Source: Lentisphaerota bacterium | GTDB lineage: Bacteria > Verrucomicrobiota > Lentisphaeria > Victivallales > Victivallaceae | Direction: 5' to 3' | Length of the DNA stretch: 64,000 nt | Assembly: GCA_017134815.1 (NCBI GenBank) | Contig: CP071032.1 | Coordinates: 1,364,001 to 1,428,000 of the forward strand | Part shown: piece after piece, positions 37,461-46,611 of the stretch | Layout of the letters: every line of letters starts with the position of its first letter | Numbering within the stretch: the stretch's first letter is position 1 | Notes under the pieces: model-generated | Databases searched by the model: none | The model's input: the letters and a program-made list of their open reading frames with translations, nothing else | What the model was told of the DNA's origin: nothing | Made by a program: the position numbers and the translations under genes

Positions 37461-37640
37461 AAAGGAGCGGGCGACATTCCGCTGCAACCTTAAAAGGTAC
37501 ATCACTACCTAAAGCACATACAGACAGAATGCGCCCGCAAAAGTATTGCGAGCGCAACATTCAATTTCGCTGTGCTTTATGAAAAGTGATGTTTTTTTAA
37601 GGTACAGCCATCGATGTTGCGAGAATCGATTTCAAACAAA
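37461..37640 (-). ncRNA. Structured leader RNA upstream of P1 copy b
   Basis: The architecture matches the copy at 18,833. Arm A (37,467-37,479) pairs with A' (37,527-37,538), then six T on the minus strand. B blocks CCTTAAAA (37,488), ACATCACT (37,499) and TAAAGCAC (37,510) pair in order with TTTTAAGG (37,595), AGTGATGT (37,585) and GTGCTTTA (37,572). D (37,553) pairs with D' (37,614). The B/B' sequences differ from copy a while staying complementary, which is direct covariation evidence. Confidence 0.65.
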
Positions 37641-37770
37641 TTGTTGCGTTCGCTGCTAACGAGAAAAAGCCTTTACTCCTCCTAAAATCATTTATTTTTG
37701 TTTTGCTTAAATTTATCTATGAGTAATATAATCTAACACCAAGTAGCGTGCAAGCATAGATCCTTTAACT

Positions 37771-38763
37771 TTACTCAAAAGGCCTACTAACATGTGCTAT
37801 ATTGTCAATCCAATCATATAAGACATAGCTACTAAATTCATCCAAGCCAAGTTGTTCTGGTATTGCTCTAATTTCTCTTAACATCTTAGGAAAGTCATCG
37901 GTATCTAAGACTGCCTGTAATGCATCTGAAATTGTCGAGGTATTTAATAATAAATGATATGTTACAATAATATCCTCTCCTCTGTCTCCTATTTTGCCAA
38001 CGCTCCAAAAGCTAGAAATAGCTGATGACGTCTTAAATTTTGCTGTATCTGGTCCAAATATGCAATACTTATCACGCTCACAAGTCACAAGAACTGAGTA
38101 AATCCTTCCCATAGGAATACTGTCGTGTGATGCCGAAACTATTCCTAGAGGAACAAAAATACCAACTGGCAAATTTTGCTTTATCCTTTTAGCAGTCCAT
38201 GGATGATACCTTGATGCAAGTCCATGGAATGACAGATTAAACTCTTTTCCAACCATAGTCTTATGGTCAGGGAAACAGCCTTTTCCAGTTATTACAGCAC
38301 ATATATGAATAGTTAAATCAGAAAGTGCTGCAATTACTCCCATATTATGGAATTGAGAAACTTTGGGCATAATGCTTCGGCGCACGTGCCTAGGTAACAG
38401 TTCCAAAGCATGTTCATTCATATTGATAATTAAAAGCCGTTGTCTAAAAGCATAACCATTTTTACGACAAACTCCTATTGCAGGAATTTCAAGGAATAAA
38501 GGAAAAATACTCCAATCAGGAGGATTGTCGATGAACCATGTGGGCAAAAGACTCCATTGTTTGGCATAAATAATATCCGATTTTGGGAAAATACTTATCG
38601 ATGAATAATCATATATATCTTTGCCTTGAACAGCTTGTCCAAATGATATCAAGGGGTTTGTTGAAAGAAGTATTAAGAACAATATCCAAATAAAAAACTT
38701 CTTTTTGTTCCATGCTTGTAGGCATTTCGAATTTAGAACTGCAAACAGTGTTTCCATCAGCAT
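37771..38763 (-). CDS. Exported protein, family P2 (copy a)
   Basis: This 330-aa protein starts at ATG after AGGAGGGA. A signal or anchor segment (FFIWILFLILLSTNPLISFG) lies at residues 23-42. Shared P2 blocks are LFLEIPAIGVCRKNGYAFRQRLLIINMNEHALELL, a RR-x-IMP segment, HICAVITGKGC, GPDTAKFKTSSAISSFW and IVTYHLLLNTSTISDALQ (each cited in part). The other members are at 58,327 and 59,573 in element B. No known family is recognised. The conserved NMNEHA and TYHL(L/V)LN histidines could be metal or catalytic residues. Confidence 0.65.
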   Translation of the reverse strand: MLMETLFAVLNSKCLQAWNKKKFFIWILFLILLSTNPLISFGQAVQGKDIYDYSSISIFPKSDIIYAKQWSLLPTWFIDNPPDWSIFPLFLEIPAIGVCRKNGYAFRQRLLIINMNEHALELLPRHVRRSIMPKVSQFHNMGVIAALSDLTIHICAVITGKGCFPDHKTMVGKEFNLSFHGLASRYHPWTAKRIKQNLPVGIFVPLGIVSASHDSIPMGRIYSVLVTCERDKYCIFGPDTAKFKTSSAISSFWSVGKIGDRGEDIIVTYHLLLNTSTISDALQAVLDTDDFPKMLREIRAIPEQLGLDEFSSYVLYDWIDNIAHVSRPFE

Positions 38764-39056
38764 TATTAGTCCCTCCTATTAAGACTGAAAACTAGACGAT
38801 TACTAAAATAAATCATAATTCTCAATTTATTGCACTCCCTTAATAACTAAACAGTTATAATCTAAGTTTCTTATAGCTATCATTCAAACATTAAATTATA
38901 AATTTATCTTTACCCTAACTGAAAAACGCGTATGAAGGAACACGAAAGCATTTTAATTCGTGTTTAAGCTTAAACTTATTACCATTTGATATTTAATCTT
39001 GTAATTTCAATAAACATCCTTTATGTTATAAATATCAGTACATTAAGGAGACAAGA

Positions 39057-39380
39057 GTGATTTTTAGCCAATTAAGTCCAATTGAAAAGAAGCAATTCAT
39101 AAAAGCAGTGCTTCAAGAAGGACTTATTACTGATTACTGCTTAAAATGCAATATTACTGAAAAACAATGTTGCTGTTCCTATAGTGTTTTGAATGGAAAT
39201 GATTCCAAGCTTAAGCTATGTGATGGAATAACAAAAAAACTAAATGAACTTGCAACAAATAAAAGGCATAAACTAAAAGATATTATGTTGCAAAGAAGAA
39301 TGGAACGTTGTAACAAAGCTATTGATTTTGAGAAGCAACCATTTGGTGTTGAGCAAAAAACTTATTTACATAAAAAATAG
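39057..39380 (+). CDS. Small Cys-rich protein, unknown function
   Basis: A GTG start follows AAGGAGAC. The 107-aa product has a Cys cluster (DYCLKCNITEKQCCCSY, residues 26-41) that could bind zinc, then a basic helix. It has no signal peptide. No family is recognised. The T1e repeat lies 38 bp downstream and likely terminates it. Confidence 0.55.
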   Translation: MIFSQLSPIEKKQFIKAVLQEGLITDYCLKCNITEKQCCCSYSVLNGNDSKLKLCDGITKKLNELATNKRHKLKDIMLQRRMERCNKAIDFEKQPFGVEQKTYLHKK

Positions 39381-39417
39381 CACTTCCTGTTTAGCTTTAA
39401 AAATAACAAATTTTTTT

Positions 39418-39485
39418 TAGGTCGTTAACCAAAACCGGCCCTTTTTTGATGTTCTAAGTTCAAAAATATTGAGTTAACATTAATC
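39418..39485 (+). repeat. T1 repeat, copy e
   Basis: AGGTCGTTAACCAAAACCGGCCC (one stem mismatch) plus six T, then GAGTTAACATTAATC. It follows the Cys-rich gene. Confidence 0.75.
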
Positions 39486-39664
39486 TCAGATAATCATGCA
39501 TTTACAAAAAATATAAATTTAATATTTAAATATATGATTAACTATATCGTAATCTCTTACCTAACTAGTCTAACCTCTCGTAGTAAACTAATTAATTGTC
39601 GCTTTAATTATTGTAAAAATATAAAACTCAATGGACAAGATTATTTTAGGGAGGAAGCAACAAA

Positions 39665-40579
39665 ATGAGTACTATAAAAAAAATGTTTTTGCCTGTAATT
39701 ATATTCGCAGCTTTATTTTGGGGGTTATCTTCTAATGGTAAGGGTGTTTTAATCACGATAAATAATACAACAAAAGACCCTGTATACGTATATAATTTTC
39801 AGTATAGTCCTCCTGGAGGTTCAGTTAAGGCAATGACTATAGATGCAAACAAAATCAGCGCCTTAACGATATGTGGTTCAAATATGCGAATATATATTTC
39901 ACATCAAAAGTTAAAAAATAGTTTAGAGAAAGGCATAGCGCCTGACCCCTTCAATCCTCAGCTTGATGGCAACATAATGTATTCTTTTGTAGAATACACC
40001 ACAAGTAATTCAGGTTACACAGTTGACATTTCCTATATTGATGCATTTTCATTTCCGTTGACGCTTAAATTTTATAGTGTGTGCAGCTATCTTGGTTGCC
40101 AAGAAGGATTTGAGTATGGTTTTAAAAAACTTTCCTCTGTAAAAACTGCGCTTACGAACCAAAAAGACTACTCTTGGAATGCGCTTATTTGGCCCAGTCC
40201 ATGGAATAAGGCAAAGTTTTATAGAATTGTTGGGCCCAATAAAGCCTGGACGTTAGGGTTAAAGCCGGGAAAAACCCCACCACCTAATGTACCATCGACA
40301 TATCAAAATTTTATTGATTCTTTACCTTCAAATGGGGATCAATTATTCGGCAGTCAATACACAAACTGGAATGGTTGGCAAAACTTACCTATAACGCCTA
40401 AATCCAGTCCAAGCCCATCGACTACAGGATATGTGAAAGCGTTACATTACGCTGCCAAACCAGATAATAATAGTAAATATGGTTTTTTCTGCTATCCAAA
40501 AGACAACACTTCAGGACAATTTACCAATGTACCCACATATGTAAGTTGTACGATTACTGTCTACCCATACGATAAATAA
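39665..40579 (+). CDS. Secreted GH64/thaumatin-like beta-1,3-glucanase-type protein
   Basis: The ATG follows GGGAGGAAGC. A signal peptide (MSTIKKMFLPVIIFAALFWG) precedes a beta domain of about 280 residues. The segment PDPFNPQLDGNIMYSFVEYT followed by YTVDISYIDAFSFPLTLKF (cited in part) matches the conserved core of GH64 glucanases and thaumatin-like proteins, where the Asp of this region lies in the sugar cleft. The C-terminal part, with LHYAAKPDNNSKYGFFCY, fits the same fold. It may bind or cut beta-1,3-glucans such as laminarin. A decayed second copy lies at 17,729. Confidence 0.75.
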   Translation: MSTIKKMFLPVIIFAALFWGLSSNGKGVLITINNTTKDPVYVYNFQYSPPGGSVKAMTIDANKISALTICGSNMRIYISHQKLKNSLEKGIAPDPFNPQLDGNIMYSFVEYTTSNSGYTVDISYIDAFSFPLTLKFYSVCSYLGCQEGFEYGFKKLSSVKTALTNQKDYSWNALIWPSPWNKAKFYRIVGPNKAWTLGLKPGKTPPPNVPSTYQNFIDSLPSNGDQLFGSQYTNWNGWQNLPITPKSSPSPSTTGYVKALHYAAKPDNNSKYGFFCYPKDNTSGQFTNVPTYVSCTITVYPYDK

Positions 40580-40641
40580 TTATTTAATGAGTAATATGTA
40601 TTAGCTTGGTAGAATTATCGAAATATTCCTTTTTTTGACTT

Positions 40642-40672
40642 GCCCAGTTAGCGAAAACCTAGCCGGGCTCAT
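40642..40672 (+). terminator. T2-like terminator after the GH64-like gene
   Basis: TGCCCAGTTAG and CTAGCCGGGC pair imperfectly and are followed by a T-rich stretch. It lies 60 bp past the stop. Confidence 0.6.
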
Positions 40673-40700
40673 TTATTTTACCCTCGTCCAGTGATATCAA

Positions 40701-40904
40701 CTAAAGCTTTGGTGATTGCAATGTACAGCCCCCACCAAGGTTTCGGAGCTCGATAGGACATCTATCAGTTGAAACAGGCGGCTGCCATAATCTCGACACA
40801 TCACTCGTGACCCCCAACGGGGTCGTGAGTATGTCATTGATCGATTGTTTTAAGTGAGCTAAGCCTTTCAAGACCTTTCCTGTATCTTTGTCTATTTCAG
40901 TCAT
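40701..40904 (-). pseudogene. Remnant of a phage baseplate W (gp25-like) gene, copy 2
   Basis: The frame begins MTEIDKDTGKVLKGLAHLKQ and continues SINDILTTPLG, matching P2-type baseplate protein W. An extra G in a GGGGG run at about 40,822 then shifts the frame. In the corrected frame the DNA reads GSRVMCRDYGSRLFQLID, the expected next conserved motif. No other tail genes are present, so this is an isolated phage fragment. The R1/R2 pair lies upstream on the opposite strand. Confidence 0.8.
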
Positions 40905-40970
40905 GTCGCATCCTTTTTATATAGAAGGAGCATTAACCTGAGGCCAGAATGATGAAAACAATATAAAAAG

Positions 40971-41108
40971 TTGATAAATATTAACTTACCATTTATAATT
41001 TATTATATGCTCCACAGGATAGAGTAATATTGAATGTTAGATTCGCAGCAAAAGCCCTTATGACCTCCAGTCTGTCGCTCATCGCACTAAGACTGGAGGC
41101 ATTTTTTT
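40971..41108 (+). ncRNA. Small transcription unit R1, copy c
   Basis: TTGATA, 17 bases, TATAAT (40,994-40,999), about 100 bases, then CCTCCAGTCT / AGACTGGAGG (41,064-41,099) and seven T. The promoter and leader nearly duplicate R1b at 23,593, while the terminator loop is unrelated. Confidence 0.6.
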
Positions 41109-41117
41109 GATGATTTG

Positions 41118-41260
41118 TTGACAAATAATTATATTATAATATTCATTTATGATTCTATTCACGTGTGTTTTAGTGGTAAGAAAGAAGTTGTAAATTAGGT
41201 TAAAAGGCCTATCCTAGTCCCAAACAGACCAGTGCAAACATAGTTGCTGGCCTGCAAAAT
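41118..41260 (+). ncRNA. Small transcription unit R2, copy b
   Basis: TTGACA is present but TATAAT follows after only 11 bases, about six fewer than in R2a, so the promoter may be damaged. The GTGTGTTTTAGTGGTAAGAA block is identical to R2a and a CAGACCAG...CTGGCCTG hairpin is kept. Confidence 0.4.
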
Positions 41261-41580
41261 TTATATATTCCAATCATAAAGCTTACCTTTTTATTTAGTA
41301 AAAGCGTCAACCTCAAATTTATTTATAAAAAAAATATAGCATATTGTTAATTTTAACGTAACTAAATAATAGTTTTTAATGACAATATACAATAATTGAA
41401 TAGCGTAATACAAAATATTACTTCAAAATAGATAGCTTTTCAAAGATAAATATATTAATAAAATTCAACATAACGATTACTAAATGACATTAATAAATAT
41501 TGCATTTTGTATTTACTCTAAAATGAAAAACCCTTAAAAACATTTATTAACAATTAAATTATTTACTTGCGAGGTTATTT

Positions 41581-42828
41581 ATGCCTAATCAATATGTAGA
41601 TACCTTTTATGATGCTTTTTGTAAATTTTATTCAGCTCGTCAAGCCTTTTGTAAAACATTGAAAAAATACATAAAATCGCAACATCAGTCTGAAAATTTT
41701 AGTGATAAAGAAAGAAAAGATCTTGAAACACTAACATCAATTTATCGTGCTATAGAAACTTTTGAAGATGACATCGGACTAGCTAATTTTATTAAAAAAG
41801 AAGTGAACCCGGATCAACTATCAAATGAAATTTTAGATTTGATTGTAATGTTTCATAAAACATTGAAACATGGAGTACCCAAGCTTTGTCGCGTTTGCAA
41901 AAGCAAAAATGTTTTAAAAAGAAATCGCTGTACATTATGCGGCATGATGGCTTGTCAAGAGCACTTTAAAATTTACAATACAAATGCACTGAAGAACACG
42001 CTAAACATTGATCTATTAAAAGGACGATTGCATGAGAATAATTCTTATATATGTAGTAAATGCTTTGAATTTATAAATTTAGGAATTCCAATTATTGAAA
42101 AATTTGAAACTAAGCTTTTACCTCATTATAAATATTTTGTTCTTGGGCAAAGACATACTTCACCATACTATGGTGCAGCATCTTTTTTACACGATTTTAT
42201 TTTCTACACAAAAAATGAAAACTTCGTTGTCTTTAAAGAGTTGTATGTTGGAGATGATGATGCTCCTAACTATACAGATAGGAATAAAGCCCAATATTTT
42301 TTTGAAAAGAAGCTTCAGCAACTTGATTATTCAGGACTTGGGGGATACAAAAAAATTGCAAATGTAATGAGTCCATATATAAGTAATAGGTTTGCATTTA
42401 AATCAGCAAGTGACAGAGAAGAACAATTGATAATCTATTTATGCAATAAGAAAAAGATTCCAATTTATACTTTTGATAACAAAGAGAGTTCTTTGGGAAG
42501 AAGGAAGCAAGCTTTAAGAAACTTAAGAATAAAGTCTAATAAAAAGTTCGCTGAAAGAATAGCAAAAGAAATGAAAGAACTTCCTCCTCAAACCAAGGCA
42601 TTTATTTTAATAGGCAAAGATCATATTGGTGGGTCCGAATTTTATGATAAATATGCCTTACAAAAATTCCTAAAAGCATTTGGCCAAACGATTGGGATTA
42701 ATTGCTTTGCTGGCAACTATGTAAATTTTAGATTAAGAAAACGTGGAAAATTACCCAGCTCAGGTAACACTAACAACATCAGTATATGTTGGCCTAATTG
42801 TTCGGCAAATGTTTTATTCGAGCAATAA
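41581..42828 (+). CDS. Zinc-finger protein, FYVE-like treble clef plus possible ChaN/TraB-like domain
   Basis: This 415-aa protein has no signal peptide. Residues 103-160 carry CRVC, CTLC, CQEH and CSKC pairs with spacings close to a FYVE/RING-type double zinc site. The rest has YFVLGQRHTSP, then VVFKELYVGDDD and, near the C-terminus, AFILIGKDHIGGS. The two Gly-x-x-His elements and the Glu resemble the ChaN/TraB (Tiki) superfamily pattern, but this is by eye only. The zinc module in a bacterial element is unusual. The ribosome site is GAGG, 8 bases before the ATG. Confidence 0.6.
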   Translation: MPNQYVDTFYDAFCKFYSARQAFCKTLKKYIKSQHQSENFSDKERKDLETLTSIYRAIETFEDDIGLANFIKKEVNPDQLSNEILDLIVMFHKTLKHGVPKLCRVCKSKNVLKRNRCTLCGMMACQEHFKIYNTNALKNTLNIDLLKGRLHENNSYICSKCFEFINLGIPIIEKFETKLLPHYKYFVLGQRHTSPYYGAASFLHDFIFYTKNENFVVFKELYVGDDDAPNYTDRNKAQYFFEKKLQQLDYSGLGGYKKIANVMSPYISNRFAFKSASDREEQLIIYLCNKKKIPIYTFDNKESSLGRRKQALRNLRIKSNKKFAERIAKEMKELPPQTKAFILIGKDHIGGSEFYDKYALQKFLKAFGQTIGINCFAGNYVNFRLRKRGKLPSSGNTNNISICWPNCSANVLFEQ

Positions 42829-42872
42829 TACCTTGAAATAAGTACAATAGAGAGTTTGAAAAGGTAGCTATT

Positions 42873-43286
42873 TTGACATCAGAGTGGTTAAAAAGTAATG
42901 CTACTCACAACGGTGACAAACTAGCTTTTAGAGAATTAATGCTGCAAAGGGCAATTAATGGCTTTCTAAAGTTTTCGGAATTTAAAAACGCTCTTTTTTT
43001 CGATAGAAGTATTGTAGACCTTTATGGATATTCTTTGCTAATAAAAAATAATTTCAACCAAGGTTTAAAAAACGCCATAAACAGTTATCGATATAATTCT
43101 ATAGTAGCGCTATTCCCACCATGGCAAGAAATCTATTGTAATGACCATGAAAGAAAACAAGATTTTCAAGAAGCCATAGCCACTTACAAAGCCATTAAGG
43201 CAGGATACAGAGTATGTGGGTATACTATATTAGAAGTCCCAAAAGACACAATAGTAAAACGTGCACACTTTATTATAGATAATTAA
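42873..43286 (+). pseudogene. AAA_28-type P-loop ATPase, C-terminal fragment
   Basis: The frame has only a TTG start. It encodes FFDRSIVDLYGYSLLI, YNSIVALFPPWQEIYCNDHERKQ and GYTILEVPKDTIVKRAHFI (cited in part), all from the C-terminal half of the AAA_28 (NadR/Ttd14-like) family. The Walker A motif and preceding strand, normally the first 20-25 residues, are missing. The fragment is therefore unlikely to hydrolyse nucleotides. It directly follows the zinc-finger gene. Confidence 0.75.
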
Positions 43287-43307
43287 TTAAAGCCTTTACT
43301 CTCTTAA

Positions 43308-43517
43308 CTATAGTTTTTCTTTTGTAGTGACCTCTGCATGCTCAGGTTGCTTACCCTCTAAAGCGGTAACCTCCCATTTGGCATTACGGGCACTCGGTTT
43401 AGAAACATCTTCGGCTGTTTGGACTAAGCCGTCTAAGATGAAACGAACTTCTTGGTAACGCTTTAGAACATGCTTATGAGTTATGTTATGCTCATTGCAG
43501 GTCTCTTGGGCTTTCAT
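43308..43517 (-). CDS. Small HTH-like regulator or excisionase candidate, copy 2
   Basis: An ATG after AAAAGGAACG starts this 69-aa protein: MKAQETCNEHNITHKHVLKR...NAKWEVTALEG. It is the better-preserved partner of 28,000-27,671 and ends naturally without running into T1. The spacing ITHKHVLKRYQEVRF suggests a short winged helix of the excisionase type. The upstream conserved block is also duplicated. Confidence 0.55.
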   Translation of the reverse strand: MKAQETCNEHNITHKHVLKRYQEVRFILDGLVQTAEDVSKPSARNAKWEVTALEGKQPEHAEVTTKEKL

Positions 43518-43639
43518 TATTTGCGTTCCTTTTCTTATTTAGCTTTATTAACATGAAAAATACTTATCTATAAATCAGCGGAAGCGTTTACCCTGAAAGG
43601 TGAGAAAAATGATAATTTGTGCCTAAAGGACATTTTAAA

Positions 43640-43745
43640 ATCAAATAAATACATTAAATATTAAAAACCTACAACTTGTGCCCTAAAATAAAAAAGTAAA
43701 AAATTTGTCTAAACCGGACAGGGGCCCCCACCTCTAAGTCTTTGA
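43640..43745. repeat. Conserved upstream block of the HTH module, copy 2
   Basis: CAAATAAATACATTAAATATT, ACAACTTGTGCCCTAAAAT and TTGTCTAAACCGGACAGGGG align with 28,222-28,335. The GTACCCC iterons of copy 1 are reduced here to one GTGCCC unit. Confidence 0.6.
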
Positions 43746-44023
43746 AATTTATCACAGTCACTTTGATATTCTCGAAACAAATACATTTTGTTTATATAAA
43801 GAAAAGAAATTTATATCCATATCATGTAACCATAATATAATTTCATAAGACTAATATTTATTACTTAAAGTTATTAAAGTAACACTTGTAGACATATGTC
43901 AAAAAATTGATTAATATACATTCAAGAGTTTCTTTGGCTTTTCATAAATTTGAAACTACGGAAAACCGTTTAAAGAAATTAAATAGACAATTATTTACTA
44001 TTCTTATAAGTGGAATTATTTTC

Positions 44024-45250
44024 ATGAATACATTAAAGCAAACAAAAGCAATATATACTGCTTTCTCTAAACCTGATTTGAAAACCATACCTCAGTCAAG
44101 ATTTGTAGGTCTTGATATCTTAAGAGGGTTGTGTATGATATTAATGGCTCTTGATCATGCACGTGATTTTTTTTAGTTAGGTTATGTATCATCATCTCCA
44201 ACAGACCTTACAGTAACAACCCCTGTAGTATTTTTTACTCGCTGGGTGACTCATATTGCGCCCCCAACTTTTATCTTGCTAGCTGGTATTGGAATATTTT
44301 TTGCTGGTCGTCGACGCACAAAGAAAGAGTTAGCAGTTCTTTGCCTAACGCGTGGTTTTTGGCTAATTTTGCTTAATCAAACACTAATACATTTTTACTG
44401 GTCTTTTTCATATGATGTACATTATTTTTCACTTTATATATTTTGGACGCTAGGAGTTTCAATGGTTGCCATGGCTGGTTTGATATACCTACCACAGAAG
44501 TGGATAACAATCATTGCTGGAGTTATGATTTTTGGACACAACGTCTTGGATGGTATATCTCCTGAAATGTTTGGTCCTTTTAGATTACTCTGGAATATAT
44601 TACATGTCTTTGGAATACAAACATATGGTAAATATAGTTTTAATGTCTACTTTCCTATTATTCCCTCAGTTGGAATTATGGCCGCAGGTTATCTTCTTGG
44701 TAGAGTCACTCAATGTGAGCCTAAAGTTAGAAGAAAATTCTTTTTTACAATTGGTTTTTTGCTGCTGATTGCTGGAGTTATTGTTAGGGCAATTAATATA
44801 TATGGTGACCCTCATCCTTGGTCTTTTCAGAAGAACCCCATGTTTACGTTCTTAAGTTTTTTGAATGTTACAAAATACCCACCATCATTGGTTCTTCTAT
44901 TATTCTTTTTAGGTATATCTATGATATTAATATGGTTGTTTGACCGTCCTTGGGGAGATTGGATTAACCCTGTCAAAATATTTGGAGAAGTTCCTTTTTT
45001 CTTTTATCTGCTGCATCTTCCCCTTTACCATATTGGAGGAATATTGCTTGCCCTTTTATGTTTTGGCAGAGCCAATTGGATGATAGGATATTATGCACCT
45101 AAAGTATCACCTGAAGGATTAAGCTATATACCTTCTTTACTGCCAACCTATATCGGATGGATTTGTGGTCTTTTTATCCTCTACCCAATATGCAAGAAAT
45201 TTGCTAAAATCAAAGTAACAAACCAAAGCTGGTGGATTAGTTATTTATAA
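44024..45250 (+). pseudogene. DUF1624-type (HGSNAT-like) membrane acyltransferase with in-frame TAG
   Basis: From ATG 44,024 the frame reads RFVGLDILRGLCMILMALDHARDFF, the conserved DUF1624 start with the DH motif, then a TAG at 44,174-44,176. The same frame continues without a shift as LGYVSSSPTDLTVTTPVVFFTRWVTHIAPPTFILLAG and about ten membrane segments to 45,250. The total would be about 408 residues, full length for the family. Only one codon is damaged, so the loss is recent or the stop is read through. Quotes here are partial blocks. Family members acetylate sugars across the membrane. Confidence 0.85.
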
Positions 45251-45377
45251 TAATTTAACATAATATCTATGTGTGCAAATTTTTTAATTAGTAAAATCAT
45301 GTATATCGTAATAAATATATAAAGATAGAAAAAATGCAAATGTGTATAATAACCCGCTCTGGTTCTTTTAAATCAGA

Positions 45378-45404
45378 AGCGAGGAAAGTTCGTTGCTTTT
45401 TTTG
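45378..45404 (+). terminator. Possible terminator after the acyltransferase
   Basis: AGCGAGG and a TCGTTGCT arm form a short stem followed by seven T. Confidence 0.45.
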
Positions 45405-45475
45405 CATTTTAGATACCTACCTCTAAATCTTCAAAATTCCTAACATTACCTTATAGTAAAAAAATAAGAATATTT

Positions 45476-45778
45476 ATGGAATTATTAGATTTTCAATTTA
45501 TATCTATGCATAGCTTTATTTCTGAGAGAAACATTATGTTAGTCAATAAATTACATACAATTTGGGACTTAATTAAAATTTTAGCTGTAATCGCTACAGA
45601 ACTTACAGCTGTTGAATGGATTTTTTATCTAATACTCTCCAGTAAACTATTTAATGAAAGTCAATTATTATTTAATGGAACAACAAATACTATTTTATTT
45701 TCTGGTCCAGTAGCTTGTTTAGGATTTTTAATAATCAAAATTAGAAAGAAGAGAATTATTGTAAGAGGGAACAGTTAA
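45476..45778 (+). CDS. Small membrane protein
   Basis: The frame encodes 100 residues with two hydrophobic segments (IKILAVIATELTAVEWIFYLIL and ILFSGPVACLGFLII). The first ATG lacks a ribosome site; a second at 45,536 follows GAGAGAAA and may be the real start. No family is recognised. The upstream DNA keeps a trace of the HTH-module block. Confidence 0.4.
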   Translation: MELLDFQFISMHSFISERNIMLVNKLHTIWDLIKILAVIATELTAVEWIFYLILSSKLFNESQLLFNGTTNTILFSGPVACLGFLIIKIRKKRIIVRGNS

Positions 45779-45974
45779 TATCCCAAATTATAACATTTTT
45801 GAATACTGATTTCTTTTATAGTTAAATTTGATGTTAATACTTGTACCTTTTCATCTATAATATCCACTTTATCAATCTCTTGCATTATTGCGATCTGATT
45901 TATAATTATAAATTATTTTGCCAATCAAAAACTTTTTGTATGGACACTTGTTTAGTTTCTTATAAAGGCCAATT

Positions 45975-46355
45975 TTAATTTTGCTTGCATCCTATAGCTA
46001 TCCATCTGCCATCAACATCCTCGAAGACAAATTCAAGGTTACCGTAGTCTGTAACTTCGAGAGGCTTTATTATTTCAATCTTTTTATATACCATTTTGGT
46101 GTAGATAGTTTTTATATCCCTTCCGGTAAAATATCCATCATAGCCATAGCCATGTAAGATTCTATTAGGTTTAATTTCTTTTAATTTAGACTGTAAAAGT
46201 ATTATCTCAACAAAATCCCTATACAAACATATATGAGGCTGTTTGCTATTCAAATATCTAACAGGCCTAAATCCCAAGTTGTTTTCATAAAATTCCGATG
46301 TTTTTATCAAATCTGGAACGGGTAAAATTAATAAGCTATGTAATAAACTTGTCAT
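45975..46355 (-). CDS. VOC-superfamily (glyoxalase/bleomycin-resistance type) protein
   Basis: This 126-aa protein shows the VOC pattern: LHSLLILPVPDLIKTSEFYENNLGFRPV at the start, and FVFEDVDGRWIAIGCKQ near the end (cited in part). A central HICLYRDFVEIILLQ strand fits the paired beta-alpha-beta-beta-beta modules. The usual metal His/Glu positions are only partly kept, so it may be a binding protein rather than an enzyme. A single gene on its strand. Confidence 0.8.
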   Translation of the reverse strand: MTSLLHSLLILPVPDLIKTSEFYENNLGFRPVRYLNSKQPHICLYRDFVEIILLQSKLKEIKPNRILHGYGYDGYFTGRDIKTIYTKMVYKKIEIIKPLEVTDYGNLEFVFEDVDGRWIAIGCKQN

Positions 46356-46611
46356 TGCCCAATCCTTTATTATAAGTTTTTAATTTAAATAAACTCACAC
46401 AATAGTTTTCCCATATATTAAAATGTCCATGAAATATTTTATAATGATGTATGCTTAGCTTATGTCCCATTTCGAAGACTTGTGTGCTGATGAAATGTAT
46501 TAACGCTAAAGTAATCTGTAACTAAAAGATTTCAATCAATCAACAAAGCAACTAATTAAAAACTTAAAGTTTCTATGACAAGCTTAAAAGGGGATAAAGT
46601 GGATTTAATCC

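Noticed and set aside
20711-39485. Integron-like cassette array with T1 repeats as attC sites
   Set aside because: The T1 core reads GTTAAC(C/G), not GTTRRRY; genes face both ways; and the only recombinases are P4-type, not IntI.
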